A stretch of DNA of 64,000 bases from JANJTY01 sp038257155 (GTDB lineage: Bacteria; Pseudomonadota; Gammaproteobacteria; Xanthomonadales; Xanthomonadaceae): assembly GCA_038257155.1 (NCBI GenBank), contig JBBSJP010000017.1, positions 24,551 to 88,550 on the forward strand, read 5' to 3'. The translations under genes and the position numbers were made by a program. This document shows positions 59,208-64,000 of the stretch, piece after piece (positions within the stretch are counted from its first letter, which is position 1; each line of letters starts with the position of its first letter). Below the pieces are notes generated by a model. That model was given only the letters and a program-made list of their open reading frames with translations, was not told the origin of the DNA and ran no database searches.

Positions 59208-60174
59208 TTTTCGACCGTCCAGGCTGCTGCGCAATCCGCATCTGCAGTCGGTGTTGGCTTCCAGTCGCCTGCGCCGTCTTGGGGTACAACTGGCACGCGT
59301 CAACGCGGGTCAGACGGCCCATCTTCTCGACTGCGGCGACGGGGTTCGCCTGCAGGGTTTCCATACACCCCAGCAGCAGCTTGCCCAGGCGCGTGGCCTT
59401 GCGGTTCTGCTGCATGGGTGGGAAGGCAGTGTGCGTTCGAGCTACATGCTGAACACGGGCGCGCGCCTGCTGAGCGAGGGCTTCGACCTGTTCCGGCTGA
59501 ACTTCCGCGATCACGGCGACACCCACCAACTCAACGACGGCATGTTCCATTCCTGCCGGCTGAGCGAGGTGCTGGGTGCCATGCAGGCTATTGCCAGCCG
59601 TTTTCCAGACCGGCCGCTGCTGCTGGCGGGCTACTCGCTGGGTGGAAACTTTGCCCTGCGCGTTGCGCTGCAGGCACCGGCGGAAGGCATTCCATTGAGC
59701 CATGTGGTGGCGGTCTGCCCGGTCATCAGCCCGCATCGGGGCATGTTGGCTCTGGAGCAGGCGCCGTGGTTCTACCGTGCGTATTTCATGCGCAAGTGGC
59801 GCGCTTCACTGCTGCGCAAGCAAGGCCTGTTTCCCGAGCTTTATCACTTCTCGCGCCCTGAACTGACCGGTTCGATACGTAATCTCACCCGCTTGCTGGT
59901 GGAGCGCCACACCGACTTTGGCACCCTGGACGCGTATCTGGACGGCTACTCGGTGGCTGGCGATCGACTGGCCGAACTGCAGATTCCCACGACCATCCTG
60001 ACCGCGGCCGATGACCCGGTCATTCCAGTGCAGGATTTTAGGGAACTGCGCCTGGCTCCCCGAACCGAGCTGCGCATCGCTGAAAATGGTGGCCACTGCG
60101 GCTTCCTGCGTGATCTGCGCATGCGCGGATTTGCCGAGGACTTTGTCACCGAGGCTTTTCTGCGCAGCAGCTAA
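59194..60174 (+). CDS. YheT-type alpha/beta hydrolase
   Basis: The 326-residue protein belongs to the alpha/beta-fold family of E. coli YheT: NPHLQSVLASS near the start, LLHGWEGSVRSSYML, FDLFRLNFRDHGDTHQLN, the nucleophile elbow AGYSLGGNFALR, TAADDPVIP for the acid and NGGHCGFL for the histidine. These are esterase-like enzymes with unknown substrate. The ATG at 59194 lies inside the acyltransferase gene (14-base overlap), so the two are probably co-expressed and may act together on lipids. Confidence 0.9.
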   Translation: MHRTDFRPSRLLRNPHLQSVLASSRLRRLGVQLARVNAGQTAHLLDCGDGVRLQGFHTPQQQLAQARGLAVLLHGWEGSVRSSYMLNTGARLLSEGFDLFRLNFRDHGDTHQLNDGMFHSCRLSEVLGAMQAIASRFPDRPLLLAGYSLGGNFALRVALQAPAEGIPLSHVVAVCPVISPHRGMLALEQAPWFYRAYFMRKWRASLLRKQGLFPELYHFSRPELTGSIRNLTRLLVERHTDFGTLDAYLDGYSVAGDRLAELQIPTTILTAADDPVIPVQDFRELRLAPRTELRIAENGGHCGFLRDLRMRGFAEDFVTEAFLRSS

Positions 60175-60256
60175 CCCGCTGCACAAGGACCTGCAGGTCG
60201 CGGCGCAAGCCAGGCCTGGCAGGTAGAATATGGGGTTTTCCCGGATACACCCTGTG

Positions 60257-62305
60257 ATGTTTGAATCCATTGAAGCCGCGTTGGCGCGTGGCGATGCGGC
60301 AGCAGCCATCGCTGGTGCACGCGAGGTCGTGGCGCAGCAGCCCAATGATGCGCGTGCCCTGCACCTGCTGGGCCTGGCTGAGCGTCTTTCCGGCGATCCT
60401 CAGGCTGCCGCACGCAGCCTCGATCGCGCCATCGAACTGGCCCCGGAAGACGCCCAGCTGCACTTCGCGCGAGCCATGTTGGCGCTTTCGAGCGATGACA
60501 GCGAGGCGGCCGCTGCAGCGCTCGACAAGACCCTGGCGCAAGACCCGAATGCGCTGGCTGCTTACGTGCTGCGCGGCCACGCCGCCATCGCGGAGGGCGA
60601 CCGCGCCACGGCCGAATCCCAGCTGCGCCTCGCCCGACGGGTCAACGCCCACCATCCGCATGTATTGGCGCTGGCCGGCAATATCGCCCTGACCTTCGGG
60701 GAACCCAAGGATGCTCTGCCGCCGCTCACCCAGGCGGTGCAATCAGCCCCCGACGATGCCTTCTCATTGACCTGCCTCGGCCTGGCCTTCCTTGCCACGG
60801 GAAACTCCGCATTCGCTGAGCAATCCCTGCGCCGTGCGCTGGACAAGCAGCCGGCAGCGCGACGCATTCGCTGGGCCCTGATCGAGGCCTTGCGCCGCCA
60901 GGATCAATTTCGCGAAGCGCTGGCCGAAGTCAAGGTCCTGCTCGTATCGCATCCGGACGACACCGCCGCGCAAACCCTGCAAGGCGATTTGCAGTTGGCG
61001 CTGGGCGATCTGGATGCCGCCATGGAATCCTACCGGCGCATGCTGCGCGCATCCAACAGTGCCGGCGTCCCTTTGGGCTTGATAATCGCCATGTTGCTGC
61101 GCGCCGGCGCGGAGGGCGCGGCCCGCGAACTGTTCGCGGAGGTGGTAGCAGCGCGGCCGCTCGAGGACGGCGTATGGCGAGCCGGGCTGATGCTGCAATC
61201 GGACCAGGCCGCTTCGACTCTGCAGTATTCGGGACGCTGGCTGGCACAGCTGCCGGACAGTCGGCATGCGCTGCAGGCGCGTGCCGAGGCGAGCGAAATC
61301 GTCGGTGATCTGGGGGCCGCCGAAGAGGCCGCCGACGTTTTGCTGGAGATCGACCCGGGCAACTCGGTCGCCCACTTCATCAAGTTGCGGGCCGAACTGC
61401 GCAAGCAGCCGGAAGCCGCCCTGCTTCGCGTCGAAAAGCTGTTGGCCGCGGCTCGCAACGTGACTGCAAGACGCGCGTGTCTGGCGTGGCGTGGCCTGGT
61501 TCAGGACGCGCTGGGTCAGGCCAGCGCAGCGACGCAGTCCTGGACCGAGGGTCGCAATCTGTCGCAGGTTGCCCGCCCTCTGCCCAACCCGGCCCCTGCC
61601 GCGCTCTCGCCGCAGCCGAGCGATGACGGCATCGCACCGCGCCTGCTCTGGGGCCCGCCGGGAAGTCCGGTGCGACAGGTCGTCGAACTGCTGCAGCCGG
61701 TGGAAGGCTTCGCCATGCTGGACGACCGCTTCGGCCTGCATTCACGCCAGGACGGTCTTGGTCCGGATCGCGCTGATGGCGCCATTGCGACCCAGAAGGG
61801 TTGGCGACTGGTGGCCGAGAACAGCAACGTCGATGTGTCCCGCGCGCTCGACTGGTTGCTGCATTTCGATGCGCGGCACGCCAGCCATTTGCCGGACGCG
61901 CGACTGCTGGCCGTCTTGGCGGATCCACGCGACCTGCTGCTCAACTGGCTGGCTTATGGCAGCCCGCAGGACTACTTCTTCCCGAGCCAGGCTGAGGCCG
62001 GCGAGTGGCTGGCGCAGGCACTCGAGCCGCTCGCCCAGCGACTTGAGTCGGCGCGGCCTGGCGACCTCGTCATTCAGCTCGAAGCGATCCAGTCCGATCC
62101 CGCCAACTGCGTTCAGGCCATCGCCCGGTTCTGCGGTCTGGAGGGGAGGCTCGACCCCGCTCGCCTGGAGCAGAATGGACGCGGTCTCGGCGACCTGCCA
62201 TTGAGCTTCCCCGCCGGACGCTGGAAGGCGTACGTGGAACCCCTGGCTGAAGGCTTTGCTCCACTGCACGCTATTGCAGAACGACTTGGTTTTCCTCCCG
62301 CCTGA
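60257..62305 (+). CDS. TPR protein fused to a degenerate sulfotransferase domain
   Basis: The 682-residue protein carries about 440 residues of tetratricopeptide repeats (ALHLLGLAERLSGDPQAAARSLDRAIELAPED and similar) followed by a C-terminal sulfotransferase-like domain. The cofactor loop normally reads like GxPRSGTT; here it is LLWGPPGSPVRQ near residue 463, lacking the Arg-Ser-Gly-Thr core. The second motif DPRDLLLNWLAYG and the final CVQAIARFCGLEG match the family. Catalytic sulfotransfer is therefore doubtful, and a binding role is possible. A TAGAAT element at 60222 may be its -10. An alternative GTG is 3 bases upstream of the chosen ATG. Confidence 0.8.
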   Translation: MFESIEAALARGDAAAAIAGAREVVAQQPNDARALHLLGLAERLSGDPQAAARSLDRAIELAPEDAQLHFARAMLALSSDDSEAAAAALDKTLAQDPNALAAYVLRGHAAIAEGDRATAESQLRLARRVNAHHPHVLALAGNIALTFGEPKDALPPLTQAVQSAPDDAFSLTCLGLAFLATGNSAFAEQSLRRALDKQPAARRIRWALIEALRRQDQFREALAEVKVLLVSHPDDTAAQTLQGDLQLALGDLDAAMESYRRMLRASNSAGVPLGLIIAMLLRAGAEGAARELFAEVVAARPLEDGVWRAGLMLQSDQAASTLQYSGRWLAQLPDSRHALQARAEASEIVGDLGAAEEAADVLLEIDPGNSVAHFIKLRAELRKQPEAALLRVEKLLAAARNVTARRACLAWRGLVQDALGQASAATQSWTEGRNLSQVARPLPNPAPAALSPQPSDDGIAPRLLWGPPGSPVRQVVELLQPVEGFAMLDDRFGLHSRQDGLGPDRADGAIATQKGWRLVAENSNVDVSRALDWLLHFDARHASHLPDARLLAVLADPRDLLLNWLAYGSPQDYFFPSQAEAGEWLAQALEPLAQRLESARPGDLVIQLEAIQSDPANCVQAIARFCGLEGRLDPARLEQNGRGLGDLPLSFPAGRWKAYVEPLAEGFAPLHAIAERLGFPPA

Positions 62306-62385
62306 TCGACTCTATCGCAGGCAACACCCATGCAGCTGCGTTGTGACTGTCTTGATCACCGTGGCCGACCAGCGTGGCGGCAGTT

Positions 62386-62391
62386 TAGGCT
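62386..62391 (+). promoter_or_regulatory. Candidate -10 (TAGGCT) close to the cls start
   Basis: TAGGCT ends 6 bases before the ATG, so a transcript would start at or near the A of ATG. No Shine-Dalgarno sequence is present. No clear -35 lies at 17 bases. Confidence 0.3.
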
Positions 62392-62397
62392 CACGCC

Positions 62398-63807
62398 ATG
62401 ACCGAGTGGCCAGCCCAACTACCTGACCTGCGTCTGCTGCTCTCGCTCGCCTGGGGCGCCTACATCGTCGCTCTGGCGTTCTGGATCCTCCTGCAGAAGC
62501 AGGAGCCAGCCGCCACACTGGGCTGGCTGCTGTCGCTGGCGCTGCTGCCGGTGCTGGGTTTCGCGCTGTATTTCTTCTTTGGACCGCGGCGGGTGAAGCG
62601 CCACCGGCTACGGCGACTGCGCGCCCGGCGATCGCTGGACGAAACCTGGCGCAACTGCCCGCAACCGATCGGTGCCGACCTGCAGCACCTGGCCCAGGCC
62701 ACCGGCGAAATGCCGCCCACTACCTGCACCGCACTGCGCCTGTTTCCCGGCGGCTCGGACACCATCGACGCCCTGATTGCCGGCATCGCCCGGGCCCGGA
62801 ATCACATCCACCTCGAGTACTACATCTTCGAACCGGACCAGACCGGCACCCTGGTGCGCGATGCCCTGATTGCCCGGGCGCGCGCCGGTGTGCGGGTGCG
62901 CTTGCTGGTCGATGCGATGGGTTCGGGTCGCCTCAGCCGAAGCTTCCTGGCGCCGCTGCTTGAAGCCGGCGCCGAAGTTGCCTGGTTCCATCCGCTGCGT
63001 CTGCGTCGCCTCTGGCGACCACTGGTGAACCTGCGCACGCACCGCAAGCTGGTGGTGATCGACGGCCGGGTCGGCTTCGTGGGCGGGGTGAACATATGCG
63101 ACGAAGGCAACGAGCGACTCAGCGCCGGCGCCTATCACGACCTGCACCTGCGCGTGGAAGGACGCATCCTGCACTGGCTGCAGCTGATGTTCGTGGAGGA
63201 CTGGCACTACGCCAGCGGCGTGGCGCTGCGCGATCAGCAGCTCTGGCCCAGCCAGCTGCCCGGACCAATCATGGCCCAGGTATTGCCGTCCGGTCCGGAT
63301 ATGCCGCTCGAACCGATCCACCGCGTCATGGTTACCGCGGTGGAGCGCGCCGACCGCCGGGTGTGGATGGCAACACCGTACTTCGTGCCCAGCGAAGCCG
63401 GTCGCATGGCGCTCACGTCCGCGGCGCTTCGCGGCCTCGACGTACGCCTGCTGGTGCCGGAGCAGGCCGACTCGCGCATCGTCACCTGGGCGGCGCGCTC
63501 CTATTTCGACGAACTCACCGCAGCCGGCGTGCGCATCTTCGAGTACCTGCCGCGCATGCTGCACAGCAAGGCGCTGCTGGTCGACGATGAGGTCGTCATC
63601 ATCGGCAGTGCCAACTTCGACCATCGCAGCTTTCGTCTTAATTTCGAGCTGAACCTGCTGCTGCACGACCGTGCCGTTGCCGACAATCTGGAGCTGATCC
63701 TGGCTGGCGACATGGCGCAGTCGCGCGAGGTTCTGGGTGCGCGCGATCTCGCGCCGCACATGCGCCTGGCCGAAGCCACGGCACGGCTGATGTCGCCGCT
63801 GCTGTAG
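62398..63807 (+). CDS. cls: Cardiolipin synthase
   Basis: The 469-residue enzyme has two N-terminal membrane helices (LLSLAWGAYIVALAFWILL and LGWLLSLALLPVLGFALYFFFG) and two phospholipase-D HKD motifs: HRKLVVIDGRVGFVGG (about residue 216) and HSKALLVDDEVVIIGS (about residue 390). It condenses two phosphatidylglycerol molecules to cardiolipin, or a related reaction. TAGGCT ends 6 bases before the ATG and no ribosome-binding site is visible, suggesting a leaderless transcript. The TAG stop lies inside a copy of the 22-base palindromic repeat. Confidence 0.95.
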   Translation: MTEWPAQLPDLRLLLSLAWGAYIVALAFWILLQKQEPAATLGWLLSLALLPVLGFALYFFFGPRRVKRHRLRRLRARRSLDETWRNCPQPIGADLQHLAQATGEMPPTTCTALRLFPGGSDTIDALIAGIARARNHIHLEYYIFEPDQTGTLVRDALIARARAGVRVRLLVDAMGSGRLSRSFLAPLLEAGAEVAWFHPLRLRRLWRPLVNLRTHRKLVVIDGRVGFVGGVNICDEGNERLSAGAYHDLHLRVEGRILHWLQLMFVEDWHYASGVALRDQQLWPSQLPGPIMAQVLPSGPDMPLEPIHRVMVTAVERADRRVWMATPYFVPSEAGRMALTSAALRGLDVRLLVPEQADSRIVTWAARSYFDELTAAGVRIFEYLPRMLHSKALLVDDEVVIIGSANFDHRSFRLNFELNLLLHDRAVADNLELILAGDMAQSREVLGARDLAPHMRLAEATARLMSPLL

Positions 63808-63825
63808 GGTGGGCCTTGGCCCACC
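63804..63825. repeat. Third copy of the 22-bp palindromic repeat, containing the cls stop codon
   Basis: This copy is identical to the 22-base ends of the element at 46834-46980 (GTAGGGTGGGCC...), in the same orientation as the left end and with GTC after it. Its first bases GTAG contain the TAG stop of cls. The palindrome can form a 7-base stem with a CTTG loop and may act as a terminator. Confidence 0.7.
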
Positions 63826-63881
63826 GTCACCCCGCAGCTCGTAGCATGGGTGCGCCGAAGCCTGAGGTCTCCCCACAAAGA

Positions 63882-64000
63882 TCACGCGGCCAGCTTTCGG
63901 ATTTGGTCCACCTCGGTGAGGATGATTTGTCTGAGCGTGAGTCGGTTGCAGGTTAGGTAGCGATGCGGGTCCTTTAGCCAGGCCAGGCCTTGGCAGTACC
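63882..64000 (-). CDS. Possible C-terminal end of an unidentified gene, cut by the window edge
   Basis: On the minus strand a frame with no stop for 38 codons runs from the edge to a TGA at 63882, ending with LAWLKDPHRYLTCNRL and VDQIRKLAA. The composition is protein-like but I do not recognise it. A gene continuing outside the window, possibly mobile given the adjacent repeat, is plausible but weakly supported. Confidence 0.3.
   Translation of the reverse strand, partial: YCQGLAWLKDPHRYLTCNRLTLRQIILTEVDQIRKLAA

Overview
The window is a dense, high-GC chromosomal segment with no ribosomal RNA, tRNA, prophage or CRISPR. Its gene content suggests a gammaproteobacterium, most likely of the Lysobacterales/Xanthomonadales: ubiJ-ubiB and ubiK of proteobacterial ubiquinone synthesis, tatABC, tamA-tamB, two-subunit glycyl-tRNA synthetase, pilU, a plant-type glutamate-cysteine ligase, phenylalanine hydroxylase divergent from an Lrp-type regulator, and a secreted protein carrying the DGFE-type tail motif I associate with that order. 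The taxonomic placement is inference; the gene identities rest on motifs visible in the translations.

Layout. 1-14.9 kb (minus strand): a giant secreted protein of about 4643 residues, coupled by an ATGA overlap to a membrane-anchored parvulin prolyl isomerase cut by the window edge. 15-19 kb (minus): a secreted amidohydrolase and an orphan sensor histidine kinase. 19-27.7 kb: a PLP dehydratase with an NTF2-like protein, an ECF sigma/anti-sigma/PDZ operon, phhA with its divergent Lrp-type regulator, an M28 lipoprotein peptidase and a coniferyl aldehyde dehydrogenase. 27.8-37.5 kb (minus): glyQ, glyS, tamA, tamB and a YbaY-like lipoprotein. 37.6-42.4 kb: a glutamine amidotransferase, a BPSS1780-type membrane protein, tatABC, a SYLF lipid-binding protein and a surface-sorted repeat protein. 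42.5-46.8 kb (plus): hemH, an alpha/beta hydrolase, gshA, a SEC-C protein and a 41-residue membrane microprotein. 46.8-47.9 kb: a small inverted-repeat element and a frameshifted TPR gene. 47.9-64 kb: ubiJ-ubiB, a Ser/Thr kinase with TPRs, a DUF3293 protein, pilU, glnB, ubiK, comM, a YkvA protein, a hotdog thioesterase, an acyltransferase, a YheT-type hydrolase, a TPR-sulfotransferase fusion and a cardiolipin synthase.

Most of the window is housekeeping: envelope biogenesis (TamAB, Tat, PlsC-like, Cls), respiration cofactors (UbiJ/UbiB/UbiK, HemH), redox buffering (GshA), translation (GlyQS) and nitrogen signalling (GlnB). The exceptional object is the giant gene. I read it as sixteen DUF11 Ig-like repeats. 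Five of these carry seven-bladed, lactonase-like beta-propellers inserted inside the DUF11 fold, four of them in the loop between the repeat's two cysteines. I count 42 blades, that is six propellers, because the first insertion is a tandem pair. The gene has a structured 5' leader and a coupled downstream foldase, so the locus may be a self-contained surface-protein system.

Other points of note are two genes whose best start codon appears to be ATC or ATT, two candidate leaderless genes, a frameshifted TPR gene, a 22-bp palindromic repeat (three copies, one supplying a stop codon), a cruciform repeat splitting glyQ from glyS, and a TPR-sulfotransferase with an eroded cofactor loop.
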